This document shows, piece after piece, positions 24,637 through 33,148 of a stretch of DNA of 64,000 bases. Made by a program: the position numbers and the translations under genes. The stretch is taken from positions 1 to 64,000 of the forward strand of contig DASRFA010000001.1 in NCBI GenBank assembly GCA_035651755.1, given 5' to 3'. How positions within the stretch are numbered: position 1 is the stretch's first letter; each line of letters opens with the position of its first letter. This DNA comes from DASRFA01 sp035651755 (GTDB taxonomy: Bacteria > Desulfobacterota > Binatia > UBA12015). The notes under the pieces are model-generated. The model was not told where the DNA came from. It saw nothing but the letters and a program-made list of their open reading frames with translations, and did not search any database.

Positions 24637-26961
24637 TCGAAACTCGAACGAGCGCCGGCGCAGCATTTCCACCCGGGCGGCACCCTCGGTGATCCGCACG
24701 AACCGATCCGTCGGCAGATCGCGGAACGTCTGGATCTTGCCGGTCGCGGGCCAGACCACTTCGAGGCGCTTCACCGACCGGGCGCCCGCGAGCCCGATCT
24801 CCTCGCGCAACGGCCTCGAGCCGAAGCTGCCGGCGCCGCCCACCACGCGGTAGACGGTGCGCAGGCGACCCTTCTCTTCGAAATCGACGCGGATGCGAGC
24901 GCCGACTCCGAAGCGGTTCGAGCGCGTCCCGCGCAGCTCCACCGTGAGCCAGTGATGCCCGAAGCCCGGGTTCGCGAACAGCGAGTTCACGAACGTGTCG
25001 CTCGCGAAGAAGCCGCCGAGCTGGTGGAACACGTCGACGTCGCCGTCGTTGTCGAGGTCCGCGAGCACGACGGCGTGGCCCTTCTGGATGTGGGCCATGC
25101 CGGCCGCGACCGCGACGTCGCGAAAGCCCTTCCCGGCGTCGTTGTGGTAGAGGACGTTCGGGATGAGCCCTTCGAGACCGGGGTAGCCGGTTCCGAGGTA
25201 GGCGTCGGGGTAGCCGTCGCCGTCGAGGTCGCCGAAGGCCGCGCCCATCGCGAGCGTGACCCGATCGAGGCGCTGCTCGTGGGTCACGTCGCGAAAGCCG
25301 CCGTGGCCGTCGCCCTTGTAGAGGCGCGACGTCTCGCCGGCGTCTGCATCGCCGAGCCGGCTGCGCACGACGGGCAGCAGCGGCGGCGGAATGACGCCGC
25401 GACCTTCGTGGGTCGGGTAGCCCTCGACGAACAGATCGAGCGCGCCGTCCTGGTCGAAATCCCAGAACCAGCACGAGAAGCTCTCGTATGGGCCCTGCAC
25501 GCCGGCGTCGACGGCCACGTCGGTGAAGGTGCCGTCGCGGTCGTTGCGGTAGAGGCGATTGTCGCCTTGCAGATTGGAAACGTAGAGGTCGGGCCAGCCG
25601 TCCCCGTCGAAGTCGCCCCACGCGACGCCCTTGGCGAAGCGCCGGTTCTCCACGCCGGCGGCCGCCGCGACGTCGGTGAAGTGTCCGTGCCCGTCGTTGC
25701 GGAAGAGCTGGCTCGGATAGCCGCCGCGGCTCGGCTCGGTCTCCGGCCCCTCGTTGCCGACGTACAGGTCGAGGTCCCCGTCGCGGTCGTAGTCGGCCCA
25801 CGCGCCGGCCTGCGTCGGATAGTTGACGTCCGCCAGGCCGGCTTCGAAGGCGACGTCGGTGAACCTGCCCTTGCCGTCGTTCTGCAGCAGGGATCTCGGC
25901 CACCGTCCCTCTTTGCGGAGCCACGCGCCGCGCAGCACGAGGATGTCGAGGTCGCCGTCCCCGTCGTAGTCCGCCTGCACGGCATAGAGCCCGCCCGGCA
26001 GACCTTCGAGCCCGGCCTTCGCGGTATCGTCGACGAAGGTGCCGTCGCCGGCATTGCGGAAGTAGCGAAGCTGCCCTCCCGGCTGCCAGGGCGAAGAGAC
26101 GAGGTCGAGCAATCCGTCGCCGTCGAAGTCGTCGGCGATCGCGCCTCCGGCGAGATTGCGCCGCGCGAGGCCCGCCGACGCGGCGACGTCCGGGAACCGC
26201 GGGAACGATTCCTCGCTCTCGAACCGGATCAGCAGCCCGGGCGGTACGGACGCGGGGTACTCGCCGACGGTCATGTAGGCGATGTTGAGAAGCCAGCGCG
26301 CGCACGGACCGACCCAAGATCCTTCCGGCGCCGCCTGGAGCGCCTCCGTGAAACGCACGATGGCGCGCCGGCCGGGCTCCTTGTCGGCATGGACGCCCGA
26401 GTCGCGCAAAGGAATCAGACAGCTGTCGCTGGAGTGGTGAGCGACGCAGTTGCGATTCTCGCCCTCGCGCATCGCCTGTACGCCCTGCCAGAACAGCACC
26501 TCGGCGCGCGCCTCGGCGCGGCTCGCCTCCGGAAGCTGGTCGACGAGCTTCGCCGCGCTCTCCAACGCCGCGAGCGCCGCGTCGTCGTTGCCGACGCCGA
26601 GCTCGAGGAACGCCAGTGTCGTGAAGTGCTCGATCCGGTCGGCGACGCGCACGCGCTCGCTCGGCGCATCGTCGCGCAGCTCGCGCAGCCGGCGGGTGCC
26701 GAGGCACGGGTGGTACGCGTCGGGCGCCTTCCGCGCCACGTCGGCGAGCACGGAAACCATGCGCTCGTGCCCCGCGGGCCGCTCGCGCTTCGGCTCGGCC
26801 GCGCGCGCGGCGCCGGCACCGAGCATCGCCGCGAAGAGCAGCGCCGCGACGCCGAGGCAGCGGCCGACTCGCCGCGGCCGTGCGCGACGGACGGTCCCGC
26901 GCCGCAAGGCGGCGCCTGGCAGGCCGGGCCGGCGCGCCGCCGTGAGCGGCTCACGAGCCAT
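24628..26961 (-). CDS. Secreted FG-GAP/VCBS repeat protein with ASPIC/UnbV domain
   Basis: 777 residues from ATG 26961; an ATG at 26994 would overlap the upstream gene. A long Arg-rich n-region precedes a hydrophobic signal segment ending GAARAAE. About 200 residues of helical, TPR-like sequence follow, containing NRNCVAHHSSDSC. Then come beta-propeller repeats with FDGDGWPDLYVSN-type calcium loops (about residues 250-620) and a C-terminal UnbV domain (RFGVGARIRV...LEVVWPATGKIQTF). It is the last gene of a minus-strand run with the AspH-type hydroxylase and the DPM1-like glycosyltransferase, suggesting it is a surface protein modified or displayed with their help. Confidence 0.85.
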   Translation of the reverse strand: MAREPLTAARRPGLPGAALRRGTVRRARPRRVGRCLGVAALLFAAMLGAGAARAAEPKRERPAGHERMVSVLADVARKAPDAYHPCLGTRRLRELRDDAPSERVRVADRIEHFTTLAFLELGVGNDDAALAALESAAKLVDQLPEASRAEARAEVLFWQGVQAMREGENRNCVAHHSSDSCLIPLRDSGVHADKEPGRRAIVRFTEALQAAPEGSWVGPCARWLLNIAYMTVGEYPASVPPGLLIRFESEESFPRFPDVAASAGLARRNLAGGAIADDFDGDGLLDLVSSPWQPGGQLRYFRNAGDGTFVDDTAKAGLEGLPGGLYAVQADYDGDGDLDILVLRGAWLRKEGRWPRSLLQNDGKGRFTDVAFEAGLADVNYPTQAGAWADYDRDGDLDLYVGNEGPETEPSRGGYPSQLFRNDGHGHFTDVAAAAGVENRRFAKGVAWGDFDGDGWPDLYVSNLQGDNRLYRNDRDGTFTDVAVDAGVQGPYESFSCWFWDFDQDGALDLFVEGYPTHEGRGVIPPPLLPVVRSRLGDADAGETSRLYKGDGHGGFRDVTHEQRLDRVTLAMGAAFGDLDGDGYPDAYLGTGYPGLEGLIPNVLYHNDAGKGFRDVAVAAGMAHIQKGHAVVLADLDNDGDVDVFHQLGGFFASDTFVNSLFANPGFGHHWLTVELRGTRSNRFGVGARIRVDFEEKGRLRTVYRVVGGAGSFGSRPLREEIGLAGARSVKRLEVVWPATGKIQTFRDLPTDRFVRITEGAARVEMLRRRSFEFRGG

Positions 26962-26974
26962 CGCGGATCGCGAC

Positions 26975-27610
26975 TCAGTGAGCGTGGTCGGCAACGACGG
27001 GGCGTCCCGTCGCCGCGCGCAACCGATCGAGGTTCTTGCGCGCCACGTATCTCGTCTTCAGCCACATGGCCGACGCGTTCTGCAGAGGAGTCTTCGGAAG
27101 AGCGAACTTCTCAGGCGGCGCTTCGAGCACGTCGGGCGAGACGTCGACGAGCAGGACGGTACGAGGAAGGGTGTTGCGGTTCCAAGCCTCGTGGAGGTAG
27201 CGGGCGTTGAAGATCATGCACTTGCCTTCCTCCCAGCCCTGCACCATGCCGCCGACGTTGATCGCGCACCCGTCGACCACGATCAGCCCGAGGTGACAGC
27301 GAACGCGCGTGTTGTTGCATCGGTGGGGCCAGAGATGCGTCCCGGGAAGGAGGCGAGAGAACGCGGCCGACGTCACGCCCGGGATGGAATCGAGGATCGC
27401 GGACGTCTCGGGACAGCGGTTCCGGTTGTCGGGATAGTGCTCGATGTTCTGCGGATCGAATCCCTTGCGGAAGATGAAGACCTTCCACGGGGTGAAGTTG
27501 CGATAGGTTTGGAAAGCGTCCTGAGAGACCTGCTCCACCTCGCGCCGTATCGTCTTCCAGTTCCGCTCGAGAGTCTCGACGAAGGGGAAGTACCGGGTGT
27601 CGTAGAACAT
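26975..27610 (-). CDS. Aspartyl/asparaginyl beta-hydroxylase-like 2-oxoglutarate oxygenase
   Basis: 211 residues, one AspH-type double-stranded beta-helix domain. His96 (LWPHRCNN) and His140 (RYLHEAWN) form the two-histidine iron site typical of AspH, which lacks the usual Asp. Arg150 follows His140 by exactly ten residues, the spacing seen in human AspH (His725/Arg735), and should bind 2-oxoglutarate. No signal peptide. In vertebrates AspH hydroxylates EGF domains; bacterial relatives mostly act on peptides or lipids (LpxO-like) and the substrate here is unknown. Neighbours are a glycosyltransferase 27 bp upstream and a secreted Ca-binding propeller protein downstream. Confidence 0.87.
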   Translation of the reverse strand: MFYDTRYFPFVETLERNWKTIRREVEQVSQDAFQTYRNFTPWKVFIFRKGFDPQNIEHYPDNRNRCPETSAILDSIPGVTSAAFSRLLPGTHLWPHRCNNTRVRCHLGLIVVDGCAINVGGMVQGWEEGKCMIFNARYLHEAWNRNTLPRTVLLVDVSPDVLEAPPEKFALPKTPLQNASAMWLKTRYVARKNLDRLRAATGRPVVADHAH

Positions 27611-27637
27611 TGCGCGAATCGCCTCTGGCGAGCCCTT

Positions 27638-28639
27638 CTAGAACGAGACCGCCCGTGCTTGGTCGCCGGCGACCACCGCTTTCACCGGCCGCGACCAGAT
27701 GGATCGAATGACGTAACGCGGAGGGCCCTCGATCGAGCGATGCATCCGAAGGACGTACTCGCCGACCAGGCAGACGATCGCGACCATGGTCGCGAGGCTG
27801 AGAACCACGACGTTCAGGATGAGGCCGTTCGTGATCGGCGGGAAGATCGCGCCGCTCGAGAACACGCCGGCCGCGATCCGCAGGACGACCGCCGACGCGA
27901 CGACCAGGTTCACGATGCTCAGGATCTGGAACGGGTGATGCGAGAGGCCGAGCAGCGTGTCGATCGTGAGCGCGATCAGGCCGGCGACGCTCCAGCCCGA
28001 TGATCCGTAGCGCCGCGGATGGTGCGTCACGGGCACGTTCGCGCAATCGCGTGCCCCCGCTGCGAGATGCACCGGATTGAGGACGCGGTGCGGTCCCGGC
28101 GCGAGCCCTCGGACGAGGTCGCCGTTCGCGACCTTGAACGTGCACCCGAGATCGAGCACCGATGCGCCGGAGATCCGGCGCAACGCGGCGTTCACGACCC
28201 TCGATGCGCCGGCTCGGACCCACGAGTCGCGTCGCTCGCGGCGGACGCCGTTCACCAGGTCCATTCCTTTGTCGAACTCCGACACCAGGCGCGGCAGCTC
28301 CTCGGGATCGAGCTGAAGGTCGCTGTCGATGAAGACGAAGTGCCGACCGCGCGCCGCTGCGCATCCCGCCGCGACTGCGGCTGCCGAACCGGAGTTCTTG
28401 AAGAGATCGATGACCACGCCGACGCACGAATCCGCGGAGAAGATCTCGCGCAGAGTGTCCAGCGTGCCGTCGGTGCTGCCGTCGTTCACGTAGACGATCT
28501 CGAACGAGCGCCCGAGACCGGCGAGCGCGCCGCGCAGGCGACCGTGGAACTCCTTCACGCTGCGCTGCTCGAAATAGCAGCTCACGACGGCCGAGAATTC
28601 GATCGCGCCTTCGTGCTCCACGCGGCCGGACACGCGCAT
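27638..28639 (-). CDS. DPM1/GtrB-like polyprenyl-phosphate glycosyltransferase
   Basis: 333 residues from ATG 28639. The GT2 fold begins with SAVVSCYFEQ, then VNDGSTDGTLD, and the DxD motif is FIDSDLQLDPEE. Two C-terminal transmembrane helices (about 240-265 and 275-305) anchor it to the membrane, as in ArnC/GtrB. It is the first gene of a minus-strand run followed by the AspH-like oxygenase and the FG-GAP protein. The GT-C family proteins at 31347-33071 and 35622-37757 could use the lipid-linked sugar it makes, since GT39/TMTC enzymes take polyprenyl-phosphate sugars as donors; that link is inference. Confidence 0.88.
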   Translation of the reverse strand: MRVSGRVEHEGAIEFSAVVSCYFEQRSVKEFHGRLRGALAGLGRSFEIVYVNDGSTDGTLDTLREIFSADSCVGVVIDLFKNSGSAAAVAAGCAAARGRHFVFIDSDLQLDPEELPRLVSEFDKGMDLVNGVRRERRDSWVRAGASRVVNAALRRISGASVLDLGCTFKVANGDLVRGLAPGPHRVLNPVHLAAGARDCANVPVTHHPRRYGSSGWSVAGLIALTIDTLLGLSHHPFQILSIVNLVVASAVVLRIAAGVFSSGAIFPPITNGLILNVVVLSLATMVAIVCLVGEYVLRMHRSIEGPPRYVIRSIWSRPVKAVVAGDQARAVSF

Positions 28640-28711
28640 TCGTCGCACGCCGCCCGAGCCCAAAGCAAGCCTCTTTCCGGGCCCCGGATCGCCGGTGTAT
28701 CGTGCGCGCCC

Positions 28712-29746
28712 ATGCAGCTTCGGATCTCGCTCGAGCAGGGGCCGGCGCTCGAGGAGCCGCTGCGTGCGCTTCTCTCGGCAGAGCCGTATCTGGCGTACGC
28801 GAACTTTCCCGAGATCGCGCGCCGCGAGGGTGCGCTTCTCGCCTTCCACCTCCAGCGATGGCGCGCGGCCGCGCGGGGGCTCGGCGTCCTGGTCGCGCGC
28901 GACGAGCGCGGCCGCCCGCTCGGTGCGGTGGCGCTCGAGCATCGCGCCTTCGAGTCCGCACATTTCGACATGACGATGGCGAAGACCGAGCCGGCTGCTG
29001 CAATCGCCGAAGAGGGCGAGCGAGTGCAGGTGCTGCGAGCGCTCTACCGGGCCGCGTGCGACACGCTGCGCGAGCGCGGCTACGAGCATCTCGCTGCCGT
29101 CGCCTCCACGCACGATCGCGCAGGCTGCTGGGCGCTGCAGGAGGTCGGCGCATTCCACGTCGGAACCAAGATCTCGTGGATGCAGCCCCTCACCGGCCGC
29201 CCGTCCGAGCATCGACTCGCCGACGGCCTTCGCTTCGACGTCCACGAGCGGCCGTCCGCGACGACGATCGATCCGGCACTGTGGCGTCGGCTGCGCGAAT
29301 GGTGCGGCGAGGCGTTCGATCGCGGCCCGTACGTCTTCGATCTGAGCGTCCCGTACGAGCGCGCCACGGCGATCTATCGCGTGTGGACCGAGAAGGCGAT
29401 GTCGGGCGACTGGGCCGACGTCCTGGTCCTGGTGCGCGACCGCGAGGAGATCGTCGCCTTCCACTCGATGCTCCGTCTCGAGGACCTCTCCCAGGCCGCC
29501 GGCGTCGGGATCCTCGGCCGCGGCATCGGCGCGACCCTGCCCCAGTATCGAGGCCTCTTCACCGCGCTGCAGCGCGAGTGCAGCGCGCTCCGGCCGCTCG
29601 GCGCGGACTTTCTCGAGAACGAGACGCAGTCGTCCACGATTCAAACGATCAACGTCTTCGGCAAGCTCGGCCATCGTTGCCTGCGCTCGATCGCGAGCTT
29701 CCACATCGCCTTGCGCGTGGGCGCGCCCTCCCGGCTCCCGGCGTGA
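28712..29746 (+). CDS. GNAT-like acyltransferase family protein
   Basis: 344 residues from ATG 28712. Two related halves of about 150 residues are suggested. The first contains RERGYEHLAAVASTHD and WALQEVGAFHVGTKISW, a pattern typical of GNAT acetyltransferases of the WecD/dTDP-fucosamine type. The second has an IVAFHSMLRL strand and Gly-rich GVGILGRGIGATLPQYRGLFTALQ, like the acetyl-CoA pyrophosphate-binding loop R/Q-x-x-G-x-G/A. No signal peptide. The stop codon overlaps the next gene's ATG by one base. Its likely role is acylation of an amino-sugar in cell-surface glycan synthesis, but the family assignment rests on weak local similarity. Confidence 0.6.
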   Translation: MQLRISLEQGPALEEPLRALLSAEPYLAYANFPEIARREGALLAFHLQRWRAAARGLGVLVARDERGRPLGAVALEHRAFESAHFDMTMAKTEPAAAIAEEGERVQVLRALYRAACDTLRERGYEHLAAVASTHDRAGCWALQEVGAFHVGTKISWMQPLTGRPSEHRLADGLRFDVHERPSATTIDPALWRRLREWCGEAFDRGPYVFDLSVPYERATAIYRVWTEKAMSGDWADVLVLVRDREEIVAFHSMLRLEDLSQAAGVGILGRGIGATLPQYRGLFTALQRECSALRPLGADFLENETQSSTIQTINVFGKLGHRCLRSIASFHIALRVGAPSRLPA

Positions 29747-31320
29747 TGGTGCCGCGCATGCGAGAACTCGGACGAGCGGCCGCCCGGGTGCTTCTTGCGC
29801 TCGCCATCCCGACCTCCGGGACCTTCGCGAACGCCGCGGACGAGCCGAGCAAAGCTCCGCTCGTCCATCAAGCGCCCGCAACCCGGCCGACGGCGGCATA
29901 CGCGTGGCTGGAGACGACGCTCGAAGCCAGCGGCCGCGACGTCGACCGCAATCGCGCCCGTCCGACGATCCTCGCGCGCGCGATGTCCATCGTGCTGACC
30001 TCCATGTACGACGCCTGGGCCGCGTACGACGACAAGGCGATCGGCACCCGGCTCGGAGCGAAGCTTCGGCGGCCCGCGGCCGAGCGTACGCAGCGCAACA
30101 AGGAGATCGCGATCGCCTACGCCGCCTATCGCTCGCTGCTGTTCGTGTACGGCGAGGACGAGCCGTGGATCCGCGCTCAGATGGCCAAGGCGGGCTTCGA
30201 CCCGGACGACGACTCGCGCGACCTCTCGCGACCGGCCGGCGTCGGAAACGCGGCCGCGGCGAGCGTCGTGGAGTATCGCCGCCACGACGGCGCGAACCAG
30301 CTCGGCGACGAGGTCGGGGGAGACGGCCGGCCTTACTCCGACTACACCTACTATCGTGCGGTCAACACGCCCGAGCACCTCGTCGATCCGCTTCTCTGGA
30401 TGCCGATCCCGTTCGACGACGGCCGCGGTGGGACGTTCCTTCCCAGCTTCCTCACGCCGCACTGGTATCGCGTGCGCCCCTTCGCCCTCGAGCGCTCGGA
30501 TCAATTCCGGCCGCCTCCGCCGCCGGCATGGGGCTCCGAGCAGCTCAAGAAGGACGTCGACGAGTGCATCGCGGTCAACGCGGATCTCACGCTCGAGCAG
30601 AAGGCGATCGTCGAGTTCATGCGGGACGGCCCGCGCTCGACCGGCCAATCCGGCCATTGGTTGCGCTTCGCGCAGGACGTGTCGCGGCGCGATGCGTACG
30701 ACCTCGATCGCGACGTGAAGCTCTTCTTCAGCATCGCGAACGTGGTGCACGACGCGTTTCTGGCGAGCTGGGACGCCAAGCGCCACTACAACAGCGGCCG
30801 GCCCTACTGGTGGGTCCGGCTCTACTATCCCGGCAAGAGCGTTCGCGGCTGGCGCGGCCCCGGAAAGGGGGCTGGCGAGATCCCGGCCGAATCGTGGCGG
30901 CCGTACTCGCCCGCGGTGTTCCCGACGCCGCCGTTTCCCGGCTACACCTCGGGCCACGCGACGGCGAGCGGCGCGGCTGCGCGCCTCCTCGAGCTGTTCA
31001 CCGGGAGCGATCGCTTCGACGTCGTCGCCAGGCGGAGAGTCGGCGAGCTCACCGAGGACGAGTTCAGCGTCGCCGAGATGCAGGCCGTCGACGGCAAGCC
31101 CGCGAGCGGACTGCCCGAGTCCAAGGAGATGGTTCTGGCGTTGCCGACGTTCACCGCGACGGCCGAGATGGCGGCCATCTCGCGGCTGTGGGGCGGCTAC
31201 CACATCCGCACCGACAACGACGTCGGCCTCGCGCTCGGCCGTGCGGTCGCCGACTACAGCTGGCCGAAGTATCGGGCGTACTTCGACGGCGCCGCACCCG
31301 ATCCGGCGTCCGGCGGGTAG
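29746..31320 (+). CDS. Secreted vanadium-dependent haloperoxidase/PAP2-family protein
   Basis: 524 residues from ATG 29746, with a signal peptide ending near residue 30 (TFANAAD). The vanadate/phosphate-binding motifs appear in order: KRHYNSGRPYWW (about 344-355), PGYTSGHATASG (about 400-411) and SRLWGGYHIRTDNDVG (about 480-495). The His in SGHA and the His in GGYHIR are the expected acid-base and vanadate-ligand residues. Such all-alpha proteins either oxidise halides with hydrogen peroxide or act as acid phosphatases; the substrate cannot be told from these motifs. It is translationally coupled to the GNAT-like gene and followed by a GT39-like gene after 26 bp. Confidence 0.85.
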   Translation: MVPRMRELGRAAARVLLALAIPTSGTFANAADEPSKAPLVHQAPATRPTAAYAWLETTLEASGRDVDRNRARPTILARAMSIVLTSMYDAWAAYDDKAIGTRLGAKLRRPAAERTQRNKEIAIAYAAYRSLLFVYGEDEPWIRAQMAKAGFDPDDDSRDLSRPAGVGNAAAASVVEYRRHDGANQLGDEVGGDGRPYSDYTYYRAVNTPEHLVDPLLWMPIPFDDGRGGTFLPSFLTPHWYRVRPFALERSDQFRPPPPPAWGSEQLKKDVDECIAVNADLTLEQKAIVEFMRDGPRSTGQSGHWLRFAQDVSRRDAYDLDRDVKLFFSIANVVHDAFLASWDAKRHYNSGRPYWWVRLYYPGKSVRGWRGPGKGAGEIPAESWRPYSPAVFPTPPFPGYTSGHATASGAAARLLELFTGSDRFDVVARRRVGELTEDEFSVAEMQAVDGKPASGLPESKEMVLALPTFTATAEMAAISRLWGGYHIRTDNDVGLALGRAVADYSWPKYRAYFDGAAPDPASGG

Positions 31321-31346
31321 CGACAGCCGCCCGAGCGCTCGATCGG

Positions 31347-33071
31347 ATGGCTTCCGCGCAAGCTCGCGACGGCGCCTCTCCGCCGAACGGCCGGCCGATC
31401 GGCCGCGTGCGGGGCACGGCGCCACGGGTCGGACGTCGTGCGCCGTGGGCCGGGGTCGCGCTGATCGGGATCGTGGTCGCGACCGCTCTGCTTCGGCTTC
31501 GGCTCCTCGACGTCCCGCTCGACCGCGACGAGGGCGAGTTCGCGTACATGGGCCAGCTCATCCTGAGCGGCGCCGTGCCGTACGTCGCCGCGCAGAACAT
31601 GAAGCTCCCCGGCGCGTACTATGCGTTCGCCGGGATCTTCGCGGCGCTCGGCGAGACGACGGCCGCGATCCGGGTCGCCCTCCTGGTCGCGAACGCGATC
31701 GCCATCGTGCTGGTCGCGCGCCTCGGCCGGCGGCTCGTGGACGCGACCGCCGGAGTCGCCGCGGCCGCCGCTTTCGCGCTGCTTTCGCTCGGCCCGGCGG
31801 TTCTCGGCTTCGCCGCGAAGGCCGAGCAATTCGCCGTTCCGTGCGTGCTGGGCGGAGTGCTGCTCCTGCTCGGGCGCCCGCCCACCGAACGGGAGGACGA
31901 AGCCGCGGGGACGGCCGCGCTCGCCGCGAGCGGGCTCCTCTTGGGCATCGCCGTCGTCCTCAAGCAGCACGCCGCGGTCTTCGTCGCGTTCGGCGGCGCG
32001 CAGCTCCTGCGGAGCGAGCTTCGCCGCGACGGCGGCTCGGAAACCGCGGGCGCGGCGCTCGCCGATCGGCTGCGCGGAGCCGCGGGGCGCATGCTCGTCT
32101 TCGCGGTCGCCGCCTCGGCGCCGTACGCGATCGTGTGCTTCGCCATGTGGCGGGCCGGCGCCTTCGAGCCCTTCTGGTTCTGGACCGTGACCTATGCCCG
32201 CGAGTACGCGACCATGGTGCCGCTGCGCGACGGGCTCGCGCAGCTCGCGATCGAGACCGCGCGCATCTTCGGCTCGACCCCGGCGCTCTGGCTGCTCGCC
32301 GCCGGCGGGACGACCGCGCCGCTCTGGGACGACCGCGCGCGCCGAGCCGCACCCGCCCTCGCGCTCTTCTCCCTCTTCTCGGTGCTCGCGGTGGTCACAG
32401 GCTTCCGCTTCAGCTCGCACTACTTCGTCTTTCTCCTCCCGGCTGCGAGCTTGTGGGCGGGGCTCGCGGTCAGCGCGCTCGCCGAGCGCGCCGAGGGGCG
32501 CGGCCCGGTCGTCGCCGCGGTCGTGCGCGTCGGTCTGCCGGCGATCGCGCTCGGCCTATCGCTCGCGTCCGAGCGAGCGGTTCTCTTCCAGCTGTCGCCC
32601 GCGGCAGTCGCGCGCGCGGCCTACGGGCTGAACCCGTTTCCCGAAGCCGTCGAGGTCGCGCGCTACGTGCGCGATCACTCGGAGCCGGAGGATCGCATCG
32701 CGGTGATCGGCTCCGAGCCCGAGATCTACTTCTACTCCGGCCGGCGCGCCGCAACGACGTTCATGTACACCTACCCGCTCATGGAGCCGCATCCGTTCGC
32801 GCGGCGGATGCAGGAAGAGATGATCGCGCAGATCGACGAGGCTCGCCCGCGCTTCGTCGTCTTGGTGAACGTCGACACCTCGTGGACCATGCGGCCCGAC
32901 TCCTTCGATCTCGTGTTTCGCTGGTCCGAGAAGAAGGTGAACGAGGGCTACGATCTCGTCGGGGTCGCGGAGATCCTGCCGGACGGCCGCACCATCTACC
33001 GCTGGGGTGCCGACGCAGCCGACGCCGAGCCGCAGTCGCGGTTGCGGGTGCTCGTCTTCGAGCGCCGGTAG
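31347..33071 (+). CDS. GT39/ArnT-like membrane glycosyltransferase
   Basis: 574 residues, about ten or more hydrophobic segments. The GT-C signature is the acidic motif DRDEGEFAYMGQLILSG in the first periplasmic loop, followed by a Gly/Pro-containing loop at NMKLPGAYYAF. A soluble tail from about 430 on has YFYSGRRAATTFMYTYPL and ends with a beta-rich domain. These enzymes (PMT, ArnT, PglI-like) transfer a mannose or other sugar from polyprenyl phosphate to a protein or lipid on the outer side of the membrane. A donor could come from the DPM1-like enzymes in the window. Weak start; the ATG at 31347 was chosen. Confidence 0.8.
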   Translation: MASAQARDGASPPNGRPIGRVRGTAPRVGRRAPWAGVALIGIVVATALLRLRLLDVPLDRDEGEFAYMGQLILSGAVPYVAAQNMKLPGAYYAFAGIFAALGETTAAIRVALLVANAIAIVLVARLGRRLVDATAGVAAAAAFALLSLGPAVLGFAAKAEQFAVPCVLGGVLLLLGRPPTEREDEAAGTAALAASGLLLGIAVVLKQHAAVFVAFGGAQLLRSELRRDGGSETAGAALADRLRGAAGRMLVFAVAASAPYAIVCFAMWRAGAFEPFWFWTVTYAREYATMVPLRDGLAQLAIETARIFGSTPALWLLAAGGTTAPLWDDRARRAAPALALFSLFSVLAVVTGFRFSSHYFVFLLPAASLWAGLAVSALAERAEGRGPVVAAVVRVGLPAIALGLSLASERAVLFQLSPAAVARAAYGLNPFPEAVEVARYVRDHSEPEDRIAVIGSEPEIYFYSGRRAATTFMYTYPLMEPHPFARRMQEEMIAQIDEARPRFVVLVNVDTSWTMRPDSFDLVFRWSEKKVNEGYDLVGVAEILPDGRTIYRWGADAADAEPQSRLRVLVFERR

Positions 33072-33105
33072 TCGACGCGCGCGGCGCCGCGCGCCGTGCG
33101 GATGA

Positions 33106-33141
33106 CCGCGGCGGGAGCGTGAACTCCCGCTCCCGCCGCGG
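33106..33141. terminator. Bidirectional terminator hairpin between convergent genes
   Basis: CCGCGGCGGGAGCG (33106-33119) pairs perfectly with CGCTCCCGCCGCGG (33128-33141), a 14-bp stem with an 8-nt loop. It sits between the GT39-like gene and the convergent Cys-rich protein gene. No T-tract on either side. Confidence 0.65.
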
Positions 33142-33148
33142 CACTCCA

